A stretch of DNA of 64,000 nucleotides from Rhodobacter sp. (GCA_027489175.1 JAIYAE010000024.1:1-64000); one strand, 5' to 3'. Counted from the stretch's first letter, positions 17,651 through 27,246 are shown. The notes: generated by a model from the sequence alone, not told the origin. Numbers and translations are program-made.

Positions 17651-18037
17651 ATGCCGGCGATCAGGGTTCTGGCCGGGTTGGCCATGATCCTGTTCGCCGT
17701 CCCGGTCTATGCCATCGGGTTCATGTTCGTCTTCGGGGATCGTTCAAACCAGCCCTTCGCCCAGGACTTCGCCGTTCACGGGATGCAGGGGATCTACGCG
17801 CCGATCCTGCTGTGCGGCGTGCATCTTCTGACGTCCAGCCACCAGCGATCCCGTCCGTTCCGGATCATCATGGCTGCGCTCCTTGCCCTCTCTGTGGCCT
17901 TCTGCCTCGGCGGGCTGCTGCCTTGGCTTCTGGCCGACCCGCCGCATCAACAGGCGGGGCAAATCATCCTCAGCGCCCTGATTTCGGCCGGGGTCTTCGG
18001 CTGGCCGATCATCGCCGCCTGTTTCCGTGGCAACTGA
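17651..18037 (+). CDS. Small four-helix membrane protein of unknown function
   Basis: Encodes 128 residues with four hydrophobic segments: residues about 5-28, 50-62, 70-92 and 100-122. No catalytic motif is recognised. It starts 2 nt after bztD and may be read through from the bzt operon, although it is not a known part of that transporter. It converges on the esterase gene with an 11-nt gap. Function unknown. Confidence 0.7.
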   Translation: MPAIRVLAGLAMILFAVPVYAIGFMFVFGDRSNQPFAQDFAVHGMQGIYAPILLCGVHLLTSSHQRSRPFRIIMAALLALSVAFCLGGLLPWLLADPPHQQAGQIILSALISAGVFGWPIIAACFRGN

Positions 18038-18048
18038 CGCCGGCTGCG

Positions 18049-18693
18049 CTACCCGCCGACCCGCGCCAGCAATTCCTGAACCTTCGGCCCCAACCCCTCG
18101 ACGATCAGCCGCACGCCCTCGGGGTTGGGGTGGATGCCGTCCGCCTGCATGAAGGTCGCCATCGACGCAGGATTGGCCGGGTCCGCCCCTGCCGCGCGCA
18201 GCCCATCGAAGAAATCGCCCGCCAGCACCGCGCCATACTGCGCGGCAAGGTCCACATACATCCCGTCGAAGGCCGCCTTGTACTCCGGCCCGAAATTGCC
18301 CGGGGCGGCGAGCGGCACCAGCATCACCGGCAGCCCCCGCGCCTGAACCTCCTTGAGGATCCCGTCAAGGTTCGCGCGCGACCCTGCAGGGTCCAATCCT
18401 CGCAGCAGGTCATTCCCGCCCAGCGTCACGATCACCGCATCCGCGTCCGGACCCAGCGCCCAGCCCACCCGGGCCAGCCCCCCCGCCGTCGTATCGCCCG
18501 AGACACCGGCGTTCTGCACCACCACATCCGCGCCGCGCGCTTTCAGCCATGCCTGCAATTGCGGCACCAGACCGTCATTCTGATCCGCCAGCCCATAGCC
18601 CGCCGTCAGACTGTCGCCCAGTGCCACGATCGTGACGGGTTCCGCGAAAACGGAACTTGACAGTGCCAAGACTGCAACCGCAGCATTGCGCAT
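18049..18693 (-). CDS. tesA: GDSL-family lysophospholipase/arylesterase (TesA-like)
   Basis: Encodes 214 residues from ATG at 18693, with a signal peptide ending near SSSVFA. It is an SGNH/GDSL hydrolase: block I GDSLTAGYGL (catalytic Ser), block II oxyanion Gly in AGVSGDTTAGG, block III GGNDLLRG (Asn), and block V DGIHPNPEG with the Asp and His. It probably acts in the periplasm on lysophospholipids or thioesters. No strong ribosome site is seen. It is divergent from an ybbA/ybbP-type ABC exporter, the same arrangement as tesA-ybbA in E. coli. Confidence 0.9.
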   Translation of the reverse strand: MRNAAVAVLALSSSVFAEPVTIVALGDSLTAGYGLADQNDGLVPQLQAWLKARGADVVVQNAGVSGDTTAGGLARVGWALGPDADAVIVTLGGNDLLRGLDPAGSRANLDGILKEVQARGLPVMLVPLAAPGNFGPEYKAAFDGMYVDLAAQYGAVLAGDFFDGLRAAGADPANPASMATFMQADGIHPNPEGVRLIVEGLGPKVQELLARVGG

Positions 18694-18745
18694 TCTGCGA
18701 ACCGCGCCATATCCCCCTAAGGCCACCACCCGAAGGACCTTGTGA

Positions 18746-19456
18746 ATGACCGATCCCGTTCCCGCGCTGCCCGTCCTTGCCTTGACGGATGCGCGCCTGA
18801 CCCTTGCCGGCAATGCCGGCCCGGTCGAGATCCTGAAAGGCATCTCGCTGGACATCGCCAAGGGCGAAACGGTGGGGCTTATCGGTCCGTCGGGGTCTGG
18901 CAAATCATCTCTCCTGATGCTCATGGGCGGGTTGGAGCGTGCCACCGGCGGCAAGGTTCTGGCCTTGGGTCAGGACCTTACCACGATGGACGAAGACGCG
19001 CTTGCCCGCTTCCGTAGGGGGAATATGGGGGTTGTCTTCCAATCCTTCCACCTCATTCCCACAATGACCGCGCTTGAGAACGTAGCGTTGCCGATGGAAC
19101 TGGCCGGAAAGGCCGACGCTTTCGCGCGGGCCGAGGCGGAACTGGCCTCGGTCGGCCTGGGCCACCGCATCGATCACTACCCGGCCCAGCTTTCCGGCGG
19201 CGAACAGCAGCGTGTGGCCCTTGCCCGCGCCGCCGCCCCCCGACCGGCCATTCTTCTGGCGGATGAACCCACCGGCAACCTTGATGGCGTCAACGGTCAG
19301 GCGATCATGGACATGCTCTTTGGCTTGCGTGACAAGCACGGCGCAACGCTGGTCCTTGTGACCCACTCGCCTGAGCTTGCCACCCGCTGCGACCGTGTCA
19401 TCCGCCTTGCCGATGGTCTTCTTGCCCCCGAAGCCCTTGCGAAAGCCGCCGAATGA
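18746..19456 (+). CDS. ABC transporter ATPase (YbbA/LolD-like)
   Basis: Encodes 236 residues with Walker [10 protein letters not shown] near residues 49-57, the signature [14 protein letters not shown], Walker [13 protein letters not shown] and the H-loop VTHSPELA. The NLDGVNG sequence after Walker B places it with the LolD/MacB/YbbA group that partners FtsX-type permeases. The RBS GAAGGA is at 18732-18737. It overlaps the following permease gene by 4 nt, so the pair forms one complex. Substrate is not evident; the adjacent esterase suggests a lipid-related role. Confidence 0.92.
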   Translation: MTDPVPALPVLALTDARLTLAGNAGPVEILKGISLDIAKGETVGLIGPSGSGKSSLLMLMGGLERATGGKVLALGQDLTTMDEDALARFRRGNMGVVFQSFHLIPTMTALENVALPMELAGKADAFARAEAELASVGLGHRIDHYPAQLSGGEQQRVALARAAAPRPAILLADEPTGNLDGVNGQAIMDMLFGLRDKHGATLVLVTHSPELATRCDRVIRLADGLLAPEALAKAAE

Positions 19457-21966
19457 GCCTCGCCCTGACGATCGCAAGACGTGAGCTTCGCGGCGGTCTG
19501 CGCGGCTTTCGCGTCTTCCTGGCCTGCTTGGCGCTTGGCGTGGCCGCCATTGCTGCAGTGGGCACTCTGCGCACGGGCATCCAGCAGGGCCTGACAGATC
19601 AGGGCGCGGTGATCCTGGGTGGTGACGCCGAAATGCGCTTCACCTACCGCGCTGCCGACGCTGATGAACGCGCCTATATGGACCGCATCGCCACCCGTGT
19701 GTCTGAGGTTTACGATTTCCGCTCCATGGCGCTGATCGAGGGTGACCAGGCGCTGACGCAGGTGAAAGCGGTCGATGATGGCTGGCCTCTGACGGGCGCG
19801 GCCACCCTTGACCCTGCGATTCCGGTGGCTGAAGCGCTGGCCGATCAGAACGGCCTCCCGGGCGCCCTGATGGACCCGGTCTTGATCGACCGCCTTTCCC
19901 TGCAGATCGGCGACACGTTCCGCTTGGGCACGCAAGACTTCCGTCTGACGGCAGCCCTGGTGCGTGAACCGGACTCCGCCTCCACCGGTTTTGCCCTTGG
20001 CCCCCGCACCGTGGTGCGGACCGAAGCACTGGCCAATTCCGGCCTTCTGTCGGCTGGGTCGCTCTATGAAACCCGCTACCGTCTCACGCTGCCCCGCGAA
20101 GCCGACCTGCAAGCGCTGGAGGACCAGTCCGAAACCCAGTTCCGCGACAAGGGCATGCGCTGGACCGATAGCCGCAATGCCGCCCCGGGGATCGAAGGTT
20201 TCGTGGACCGGATCGGCAGCTTTCTGGTCCTTGTCGGCCTGGCCGGGCTGGCGGTAGGCGGTGTCGGCATCTCGGCCGCGATCCGCAGCTATCTGGACGG
20301 CAAGACCGAAACCATCGCCACTTTAAAAACCCTCGGAGCCGAAGGCGGCCTGATCTTCCGTGTCTACCTTTGGCAGACAGCACTTCTGTCCGGGCTTGGC
20401 ATCCTGATCGGCGTGGCCCTTGGCGCGCTGGTCCCGATGCTGGCCGCGCCCATGATTGAGGCGTCGCTGCCCTTCCCCGCCACCATCCGACTGTCCCCCA
20501 TGGCGCTGGTTGAGGCCGGGTTTTACGGTTCTCTCTCCGCCCTGATCTTCACACTCCTGCCACTTGCCCGCACCGAACGCATCCGCCCTGCGGCCCTTTA
20601 TCGCGGCGGTGCAGGCACGCGCGGCTGGCCCCGCACGCCCTACCTCGTGGCGCTTGTGGTTCTGTCGGTGACGCTGATCGGCAGCGCCACCTGGCTGTCC
20701 GGCATCCCCGAACTGGCGCTTGGGGCGGCGGGTGGTATCCTCGGCGCGCTTCTGATCCTGTCGCTGGCCGCCCTTGGCTTGCGCCGCGCGGCCAAGCGGA
20801 TTGCGCGAACCCGGGCCACCCGTGGCCGCCCGGCGCTGCGCGCTGCGCTGGCGGCAATCGGTGCGCCAAGGTCGGATGCGACATCGGTGATCCTGTCGCT
20901 TGGCCTTGGCCTTTCTGTGCTGGCCGCCGTGGGCCAGATCGACTGGAACCTCCGCGCCGCCATCGCGACCGACCTGCCGACGCGTGCCCCCGCCTTCTTC
21001 TTCGTCGACATCCAGCCCGACCAGCTGGAAGGCTTCCTGGACCGCGTCACCAACGACCCCGCCGTGACCGAGGTGGAAAGCGCCCCCATGCTGCGCGGCG
21101 TCGTGAATCAGATCAATGGCCGCCCAGCGCGCGAAGTCGCAGGCGACCACTGGGTCGTGCGCGGCGACCGTGGCATCACCTACGCCGCGACGCCGGGTGC
21201 CAAGACCCGCATCACCGCAGGCACCTTCTGGGCCGAAGATTACGCGGGCGATCCTCAGATCAGCTTCGCCGCCGAAGAGGCCGAGGAGATGGGTCTGAAG
21301 CTTGGCGATACGCTGACGGTGAATATCCTCGGCCGTGACATCACCGGCACGATCACCTCGTTTCGTGAGGTGGACTTTTCCAACGCCGGCATGGGTTTCA
21401 TCATGACGATGAACCCCGCCGCCCTCTCCGGCGCCCCCCACACCCACATCGCCACCGTCTACGCCCCCCCTGAGGCCGAGGCGGCGATCCTACGGGACGT
21501 GACCAAGACTTGGCCCAACATCACCGCCATCCGCATCCGCGAAGCCGTGGACCGCGTGGCCGAGGCCCTAAGCGCCATCGCCACCGCCACCGCCTGGGCC
21601 GCCGGGGGCACGCTTCTGACCGGGTTCATGGTGCTGATCGGGGCGGCCGCGGCAGGCGAACGCGCCCGGATCTACGAATCCGCCATCCTGAAAACCCTCG
21701 GTGCCACGCGTGGCAAGATCCTGGCCAGCTTTGCGCTGCGGTCCGCCCTCATGGGCGCTGCCGCGGGCATGGTGGCCGTCGCCGCAGGCGGCATCGCCGG
21801 CTGGGCGGTGATGACCTTCGTGATGGATTCAACCTACCGGTTCGAACCCGTCTCGGCGCTGGGCATCGTCTTTGGCGGCGTCATCGCCACGCTGCTGGCC
21901 GGTCTGGCCTTCGCGTTGCGCCCACTTGGCGCGCGCCCTGCAAGAACCCTGCGCGCTCAGGACTGA
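19453..21966 (+). CDS. FtsX-like ABC permease (YbbP-like, 837 aa)
   Basis: Encodes 837 residues. The layout is an N-terminal membrane helix, a large periplasmic domain, three helices at about 255-380, a second set of helices at about 390-500, another periplasmic domain, and C-terminal helices at about 710-820. Two FtsX-type core segments are visible: ETIATLKTLGAEGGLIFRVY and ESAILKTLGATRGKIL. It forms a transporter with the upstream ATPase. The gene ends 60 nt before hemC, which is convergent; two tandem hairpins occupy the gap. Confidence 0.9.
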   Translation: MSLALTIARRELRGGLRGFRVFLACLALGVAAIAAVGTLRTGIQQGLTDQGAVILGGDAEMRFTYRAADADERAYMDRIATRVSEVYDFRSMALIEGDQALTQVKAVDDGWPLTGAATLDPAIPVAEALADQNGLPGALMDPVLIDRLSLQIGDTFRLGTQDFRLTAALVREPDSASTGFALGPRTVVRTEALANSGLLSAGSLYETRYRLTLPREADLQALEDQSETQFRDKGMRWTDSRNAAPGIEGFVDRIGSFLVLVGLAGLAVGGVGISAAIRSYLDGKTETIATLKTLGAEGGLIFRVYLWQTALLSGLGILIGVALGALVPMLAAPMIEASLPFPATIRLSPMALVEAGFYGSLSALIFTLLPLARTERIRPAALYRGGAGTRGWPRTPYLVALVVLSVTLIGSATWLSGIPELALGAAGGILGALLILSLAALGLRRAAKRIARTRATRGRPALRAALAAIGAPRSDATSVILSLGLGLSVLAAVGQIDWNLRAAIATDLPTRAPAFFFVDIQPDQLEGFLDRVTNDPAVTEVESAPMLRGVVNQINGRPAREVAGDHWVVRGDRGITYAATPGAKTRITAGTFWAEDYAGDPQISFAAEEAEEMGLKLGDTLTVNILGRDITGTITSFREVDFSNAGMGFIMTMNPAALSGAPHTHIATVYAPPEAEAAILRDVTKTWPNITAIRIREAVDRVAEALSAIATATAWAAGGTLLTGFMVLIGAAAAGERARIYESAILKTLGATRGKILASFALRSALMGAAAGMVAVAAGGIAGWAVMTFVMDSTYRFEPVSALGIVFGGVIATLLAGLAFALRPLGARPARTLRAQD

Positions 21967-21971
21967 GCGCG

Positions 21972-22016
21972 CCGGAATTTTCAAAAATTCCGGTGCGATT
22001 TCTTCAAAGAAATCGC
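21972..22016. repeat. Paired palindromic hairpins (locus 2)
   Basis: Two tandem dyads lie between convergent genes. CCGGAATTTT (21972-21981) pairs with AAAATTCCGG (21984-21993). GCGATTTCTT (21995-22004) pairs with AAGAAATCGC (22007-22016). Each has a CA spacer and they are one base apart. They could act as bidirectional terminators or mRNA 3' ends. The architecture matches 10721-10765. Confidence 0.75.
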
Positions 22017-22026
22017 CCTCCGACCG

Positions 22027-22965
22027 TCAGTGAAAGAACCCCGGCCCCGCGCGGCCCAAGAGTTCATCCGCAAGCGCCCGGCCCAACCTGGGCCCCTCCG
22101 CCACCGGCCCGCGCAATTCACCGCTGACCGAGGCCGACCCGTCCGGCCGCAGCAATTCCCCCCGCAGCCACAGCGTGTCGCCCTCCAGCACCGCCAGCCC
22201 GGCAATCGGCGTCTCGCAAGACCCGTCCAGCCGTGCGAGGAAACTGCGCTCCGCCGCCAGCCGCTGCCCCGTCGGCCCGTCATGGATCGCGGCCAGCAGC
22301 GCCGCCACCCGGTCATCGGCACTCCGCCGCTCGATCCCGATCGCCCCTTGCGCCACCGCTGGAAGCATCTCTTCCACGTCAATCGGCCCGCGCGCGACTG
22401 CCGTCATGCCCAGCCGGTTCAGCCCCGCCATCGCGAGGAACGTCGCATGCGCCACGCCCTCCTCCAGCTTGCGCATCCGGGTCTGCACGTTGCCCCGGAA
22501 CTCCACCAGCTGCAGGTCCGGCCGCCGCAGCGCCAGTTGTGCCCGCCGCCGCAAGGACGAAGACCCCACCACCGCGCCCTGCGGCAAAGCCGCCAGCGAC
22601 GGTACGGTGGGCGACACAAACGCATCCCGCACGTCTTCGCGCGGCAGATAGCAGTCCAGCACCAACCCCTCGGGCTGCACCGTCGGCATGTCCTTCATCG
22701 AATGGACCGCGATGTCGATCCCGCCCTCCAACAGCGCCTCTTCGATCTCTCGGGTGAACAGCCCCTTCCCGCCAATCTCGCGCAGGGCCTTGTCCTGGAT
22801 CTGGTCGCCCGTCACCTTGATGACCACGATCTGAAACGCCTCCTCCGGCAGCCCGAACGCCACCCCCAGACAGCGCCGCACCTCATGCGCCTGCCACAAG
22901 GCCAGCGGAGAGCCACGGGTTCCAATCTTCAACGGGCGGGCGGGGGAGGGGAGATCATCGCTCAT
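22027..22965 (-). CDS. hemC: Hydroxymethylbilane synthase (porphobilinogen deaminase)
   Basis: Encodes 312 residues. It joins four porphobilinogens into hydroxymethylbilane in tetrapyrrole synthesis. IGTRGSPLALWQ is near the start; HSMKDMPT and SSLRRRAQL surround the active site; DGSCETPIAG carries the dipyrromethane-cofactor Cys at about residue 250. It is transcribed away from hemE. A good promoter lies just upstream and is overlapped by a TGT-N12-ACA site. Confidence 0.97.
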   Translation of the reverse strand: MSDDLPSPARPLKIGTRGSPLALWQAHEVRRCLGVAFGLPEEAFQIVVIKVTGDQIQDKALREIGGKGLFTREIEEALLEGGIDIAVHSMKDMPTVQPEGLVLDCYLPREDVRDAFVSPTVPSLAALPQGAVVGSSSLRRRAQLALRRPDLQLVEFRGNVQTRMRKLEEGVAHATFLAMAGLNRLGMTAVARGPIDVEEMLPAVAQGAIGIERRSADDRVAALLAAIHDGPTGQRLAAERSFLARLDGSCETPIAGLAVLEGDTLWLRGELLRPDGSASVSGELRGPVAEGPRLGRALADELLGRAGPGFFH

Positions 22966-22974
22966 GGGTCACAG

Positions 22975-23002
22975 GCATAACGCTGTCAATCAAGCCTGAC
23001 AA
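22975..23002 (-). promoter_or_regulatory. Candidate hemC promoter overlapped by a PpsR/CrtJ-type site
   Basis: On the minus strand, -35 TTGTCA (23002-22997) and -10 TTATGC (22980-22975) are separated by 16 nt. TGT at 22984-22986 and ACA at 22999-23001 are separated by exactly 12 nt, the PpsR/CrtJ recognition pattern. The site covers the spacer and most of the -35 element, consistent with repression. One such short motif can arise by chance, so this remains tentative. Confidence 0.45.
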
Positions 23003-23058
23003 CTCTTGACAACCAGCCGCCCCCGTCAGACCCATGGGGAAATGATGATGAGGCTTAC

Positions 23059-24087
23059 ATGACCAAGACAATCCTGCGGGCGCTTCAGGGCGAAGTGCTG
23101 CCCACCCCGCCGATCTGGATGATGCGTCAGGCGGGTCGCTACCTGCCCGAATACCGCGCCACCCGTGCCCAAGCCGGAGATTTCCTCAAGCTTTGCTACA
23201 ACCCCGACCTCGCCGCCGAGGTGACGCTGCAGCCGATTCGCCGCTACGGCTTTGACGCGGCCATCCTCTTTGCCGACATCCTTCTGTTGCCGCAGGCGCT
23301 GGGCCCGAAGCTCTGGTTTGAAACCGGCGAAGGCCCGCGCATGGAAACCACCACCACCATGGGCCAGGTCCAGAACCTGAAACCGGTTGAGGCGATCCAC
23401 GATACCCTGTCGCCGATCTATGAAACCGTCCGCATCCTTGCCCGCGAACTGCCGAAGGAAACCACCCTGATTGGTTTCGCTGGCGCGCCATGGACCGTGG
23501 CGACCTACATGGTTGCAGGCAAAGGCTCCAAGGACCAGGCTGCCGCCCACAGCCTGAAAGACCACGACCGCGCCACCTTCCAGGCGCTGATCGACCGGAT
23601 CACTGAGGCCACGGTCGAATACCTCTCCGCCCAGATCGAGGCCGGGGCCGAAGTGGTCAAGCTCTTCGACAGCTGGGCCGGGTCCCTCAAGGGCCAGGAT
23701 TTCAAGGATTTCGCCGAAGCCCCTGCCGCCCGGATTATCTCTGCCCTTAAGGCCCGCCACCCGGGCGTGCCGATCATCGCCTTCCCGCGCGAAGGCGGGC
23801 AGGGCTACATCGGCTTTGCCCACCGCACCGGGGCCGATTGCGTGGCCATCGACAATTCGGTCAGCCCGGAATGGGCGGCGGCGAATGTGCAGATTGACGG
23901 CTGCGTACAGGGCAACCTGGCACCCGAGCACATGGTCACCGGGGGGCAGGCGCTGGTCGCAGCGACCCAGCATGTCGTCCGTGCCTTTGCCAAAGGCCCG
24001 CATATCTTCAACCTCGGCCATGGCATCACGCCGGACGCCAGCCCCGACAATGTGCAACTGATGATTGATACGGTCCGGGCCGGTTAA
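23059..24087 (+). CDS. hemE: Uroporphyrinogen decarboxylase
   Basis: Encodes 342 residues. It converts uroporphyrinogen III to coproporphyrinogen III. The active-site motifs [16 protein letters not shown] near the start, [13 protein letters not shown] in the middle and FNLGHGITP near the end are all present. It is divergent from hemC across a 93-nt regulatory gap, so the two haem genes may be co-regulated. It is followed 15 nt later by an EamA-family transporter gene. Confidence 0.97.
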   Translation: MTKTILRALQGEVLPTPPIWMMRQAGRYLPEYRATRAQAGDFLKLCYNPDLAAEVTLQPIRRYGFDAAILFADILLLPQALGPKLWFETGEGPRMETTTTMGQVQNLKPVEAIHDTLSPIYETVRILARELPKETTLIGFAGAPWTVATYMVAGKGSKDQAAAHSLKDHDRATFQALIDRITEATVEYLSAQIEAGAEVVKLFDSWAGSLKGQDFKDFAEAPAARIISALKARHPGVPIIAFPREGGQGYIGFAHRTGADCVAIDNSVSPEWAAANVQIDGCVQGNLAPEHMVTGGQALVAATQHVVRAFAKGPHIFNLGHGITPDASPDNVQLMIDTVRAG

Positions 24088-24102
24088 AGGGGGGCCGGGT
24101 AA

Positions 24103-25011
24103 ATGGCAGGGTCGCTCTGGGTTCTGGCGACCCTGATCGCTGCCGCAGCCCAGACCGCCCGCAACACTGCACAGTCAGGCCTGACCGCGAAAATCGGCAC
24201 TCTGGGGGCGACGCAGGTCCGCTTTGTCTTCGGTCTGCCCTTCGCGCTGGTCTTCCTGGGCCTCGTCACCCTCGCCACGGGTGAAGGCGTGCCGGGGCTG
24301 ACCGCCGCCAGCCTCGCCTACACCACCCTTGGCGGTGTGGCGCAAATCGGCGCGACCGCGCTGATGCTGCTCACGATGAAATCCCGCTCTTTCGCGGTGA
24401 CCACCGCCTGGATCAAGACCGAGCCGGTGATGGTCGCCCTGATCGCTGCCGTCACCATTGGCGATGCGCTGACCCCGGCAAAGCTCTTGGCCATCGTCGT
24501 GGCCACGTCTGGGGTGGTGATCCTGTCGACCAAGCCGGAAACCACGCGCGGCATGCTGCGCGACTGGGGGCCTGCGGCGACGGGTCTGCTGGCAGGGCTG
24601 TTGTTCGGGGTGGCGGCCATCGGCTTTCGCGGCGGCATCCTGAACCTGCCCGAGGGCGGCTTCCTGATCCGCGCCTCCACCATCCTTGTGATCAGCCTGG
24701 CGCTGCAAAGTGCGATTCTGCTGGCTTGGCTGGCAGTCTTTGACCGGCGCGCGGTGACCGCATCCTTCGGTGTCTGGCGTACCTCGCTGCTGGCCGGGTT
24801 TCTGGGGGCCTTTGCCTCGCAATTCTGGTTCATCGGCTTTTCACTGACCTCCGCCGCCAATGTGCGGACCCTGGCACTGGTCGAGGTCATCATGGCGCTG
24901 GGCGTCTCGGCCTATGTCCTGCGCCAGCCCGTGACGCGGCGGCAGAAGATCGGCATGGCCGTGATCATTCTTGGGGTGGGGCTTTTGCTGACGTCCCAAA
25001 GACCCGCGTAG
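24103..25011 (+). CDS. EamA/DMT-family transporter
   Basis: Encodes 302 residues with about ten hydrophobic segments in two repeats, the drug/metabolite transporter architecture. The first repeat ends with ALTPAKLLAIVVATSGVVIL and the second with TRRQKIGMAVIILGVGLLL, the usual place of EamA repeat ends. Substrate is unknown. It is 15 nt downstream of hemE and may share its transcript. A GGTGGGT hairpin follows the stop. Confidence 0.85.
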   Translation: MAGSLWVLATLIAAAAQTARNTAQSGLTAKIGTLGATQVRFVFGLPFALVFLGLVTLATGEGVPGLTAASLAYTTLGGVAQIGATALMLLTMKSRSFAVTTAWIKTEPVMVALIAAVTIGDALTPAKLLAIVVATSGVVILSTKPETTRGMLRDWGPAATGLLAGLLFGVAAIGFRGGILNLPEGGFLIRASTILVISLALQSAILLAWLAVFDRRAVTASFGVWRTSLLAGFLGAFASQFWFIGFSLTSAANVRTLALVEVIMALGVSAYVLRQPVTRRQKIGMAVIILGVGLLLTSQRPA

Positions 25012-25029
25012 GGTGGGTGCCAACCCACC
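25012..25029. repeat. GGTGGGT intergenic hairpin (copy 3)
   Basis: GGTGGGT at 25012-25018 pairs with ACCCACC at 25023-25029 around GCCA. It sits immediately after the transporter stop, between convergent genes. It resembles the hairpins at 2581-2604 and 7340-7359. The rest of the 112-nt gap shows nothing recognisable. Confidence 0.5.
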
Positions 25030-25123
25030 GGCCCTTGGCCGTCAAGTGTTAAGCAATCCCTAAGCCGCGCGACTAAGCCCTTGATATGTGGTGCAGTGAC
25101 CCCCTGTCCCTGCGCGGGACACC

Positions 25124-25627
25124 TCAGGCCACGATCTCACGCGGCACAACAAAATCCACGGTGACCCCAGCCCCGAAGGTGACCTGCGTCCAGTCCTCCA
25201 CATCAAACTCCACAACCAGCGTGGCCCCGGTCGGATAGCGGGCAAACTCGGCGTTTGAGGGGGGATGGGCCACCAGCCGCGCCGCAAACTCTGCGATGCC
25301 GGGGTTGTGGCCGATCATCATCACGGTGTCGGCCTTTGCATGGCGGAGGACCGCCATCATCACGTCAGGGCCAGCGTGATAGAGGGCCGGCTTGAGTTCA
25401 AGCACCGGGGTGCCGGGCAGGGCGGGGGCGATGCCGGAAAAGGTCTTCCGGGTCCTGACCGCGTCTGAGCACAGCACCTCGTCAGGGACATACCCCCGGC
25501 TGGCCAGCCATTGCCCCAGGTCCGCCGCCGCCGCCTTGCCGCGTTCGTTGAGGGGGCGGTCATGGTCCGGGGTCAGCGGATCGTCCCATGAGGATTTCGC
25601 ATGCCGCGTCAGGATCAACCGCTTCAT
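25124..25627 (-). CDS. SixA-type histidine phosphatase
   Basis: Encodes 167 residues of the histidine phosphatase (phosphoglycerate mutase-like) superfamily. The catalytic RHAKSSW is at residues 8-14 and the second His lies in MMIGHNPGIAEFA. SixA in E. coli dephosphorylates a phosphohistidine in signalling proteins, but the substrate here is not known. The start overlaps the stop of the Fe-S protein gene upstream by 4 nt. Confidence 0.85.
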   Translation of the reverse strand: MKRLILTRHAKSSWDDPLTPDHDRPLNERGKAAAADLGQWLASRGYVPDEVLCSDAVRTRKTFSGIAPALPGTPVLELKPALYHAGPDVMMAVLRHAKADTVMMIGHNPGIAEFAARLVAHPPSNAEFARYPTGATLVVEFDVEDWTQVTFGAGVTVDFVVPREIVA

Positions 25628-26286
25628 TTATGGAACTGCCTCATGTGATAGCCCGACTGTTCCGGCAGTCTTGCATAGGACTGCGACAGCGGGCAAGCGC
25701 GGCGAACCTGACAACCAGCGGTCATGCAATCCTGGCCTGCTGGCTGGTCCAGAAAGCCGTGGCAAGCGGGCAGGTCATAGCCCGCGCCGGTCAGCGCGCC
25801 CACTGGGCACGCCGTCAGGCAGGGGGCGGGGCAGGTGTCACAAGGGCGGACTGCGGCGGACGGGACGTCGACCACCTCTTTCAGTGCAATCGCGCCGCGA
25901 AAGCTTACCATAAGGCCCTGCCGGGAATGGACCAGCAGGCGGACGGGGCTGTCCCAGACCTGCCCGCTTCTCATGGCCCAGCGGTAGAACGGGTGATAGG
26001 GCGGCCCGCCAAACGGGAACAACGCCTTTGCCCCCAGGTCACAGGCCAACCGCCCGATCACCCGACGCGACCATCGGTCAACGGGATCCGGCGCGCCGTC
26101 CCATTCGGGCTGCGACTTGAGATGCGGCCAGAAGCCGGGCTCGGCCGGGCCAAGGAGAAGAAGCGTGCGGGTGCCTTTGGGCAGCCCCTCTTCCTCCTCA
26201 GCCACAGCAAAGCCGCCCAGCACCTCAAGCCGGTGGGCAGCGAGGGCGGTGGAAAGGTCCGGCAAGGACACGGTGGGGTCAGTCAT
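25624..26286 (-). CDS. 4Fe-4S ferredoxin-type protein of unknown role
   Basis: Encodes 220 residues. A Cys motif in the C-terminal half, C-x2-C-x3-C-x3-CP (DTCPAPCLTACPVGAL), is the classic [4Fe-4S] ligand set. Further cysteines follow in CMTAGCQVRRACP and may bind a second cluster. The N-terminal part has no motif I recognise. It lies between argB and sixA on the same strand and overlaps sixA by 4 nt. An electron-transfer or redox-enzyme role is likely but unproven. Confidence 0.8.
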   Translation of the reverse strand: MTDPTVSLPDLSTALAAHRLEVLGGFAVAEEEEGLPKGTRTLLLLGPAEPGFWPHLKSQPEWDGAPDPVDRWSRRVIGRLACDLGAKALFPFGGPPYHPFYRWAMRSGQVWDSPVRLLVHSRQGLMVSFRGAIALKEVVDVPSAAVRPCDTCPAPCLTACPVGALTGAGYDLPACHGFLDQPAGQDCMTAGCQVRRACPLSQSYARLPEQSGYHMRQFHK

Positions 26287-26346
26287 GAAACCGACGATGC
26301 GGCGCTGCGTTGGAAATGCAAAGGCGCATTCGCAAGGTTTGACCGC

Positions 26347-27246
26347 TTACCGCCCGGCGCGTGGCTTGATGCGTGGGGCGGTAGCGCGGATCTGGCTGCC
26401 GGCGCCGTGGTCGGTGAACAGCTCCAAGAGGCAGGCGTTCGGGATGCGACCATCCAGAATGGTCACCGCGCGGGTGCCCTTTTCGATGGCCAAAAGCGCG
26501 GTTTCCGTCTTGGGGATCATCCCGCCGGAAATCACCCCATCGGCCGTCATCTGACGGATTTCCTCGGGGGTGATCTGGGTCATCACCTGGCCCTCGGCAT
26601 TCTTCACGCCAGGGACGTCGGTCAGCAGAAGCAAGCGGTCGGCCTGCAAGGCCCCGGCGATGGCCCCGGCGGCAGTGTCTCCGTTGACGTTGAAGGTTTC
26701 ATTGTCCGCCATCCCGGTGCCTACCGGGGCGATGACGGGGATGATGCCAGCACCGTAGAGGTCGCGCAGAACCTGGACGTTCATCTCGATGGGCCGGCCG
26801 ACGAAGCCAAGTTCGGGGTCGTCCGCCTCACAGACCATAAGGTCATCATCCTTGCCCGAAATGCCCACCGCGCGGCCCCCGGCATCCATGATCGCCTGGA
26901 CGATGCGCTTGTTCACGAGGCCGGACAGGATCATCTCGACCACCTGCACGGTGGCCTTGTCGGTGACCCGCTTGCCGCGGACGAATTCGGACTTGATGCC
27001 CAGCTTGCCCAGCATGTCGTTGATCATCGGCCCGCCACCGTGCACGACGACCGGATTCACGCCGACCTGCCGCATCAGCACGATATCACGGGCGAATTCA
27101 GCCATGGCGGCATCGTCGCCCATGGCATTGCCACCGAATTTGACCACCACCACCGCGCCGGTAAAGCGCTGAAGGTAGGGCAGGGCCTCGGACAGCATCT
27201 TTGCGGTGTTGAGGGCGTCTTGCATGGTCAGGGTCTGCTGTTTCAT
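26347..27246 (-). CDS. argB: Acetylglutamate kinase
   Basis: Encodes 299 residues from ATG 27246 ([15 protein letters not shown]), preceded by GGGGAGG. The frame is open further upstream but the family begins near this Met. It phosphorylates N-acetylglutamate in arginine synthesis. [12 protein letters not shown] is the ATP-binding lysine motif, VHGGGPMIN binds the acetylglutamate, and [14 protein letters not shown] is the central segment. It is followed by the Fe-S protein gene 60 nt later. Confidence 0.96.
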   Translation of the reverse strand: MKQQTLTMQDALNTAKMLSEALPYLQRFTGAVVVVKFGGNAMGDDAAMAEFARDIVLMRQVGVNPVVVHGGGPMINDMLGKLGIKSEFVRGKRVTDKATVQVVEMILSGLVNKRIVQAIMDAGGRAVGISGKDDDLMVCEADDPELGFVGRPIEMNVQVLRDLYGAGIIPVIAPVGTGMADNETFNVNGDTAAGAIAGALQADRLLLLTDVPGVKNAEGQVMTQITPEEIRQMTADGVISGGMIPKTETALLAIEKGTRAVTILDGRIPNACLLELFTDHGAGSQIRATAPRIKPRAGR

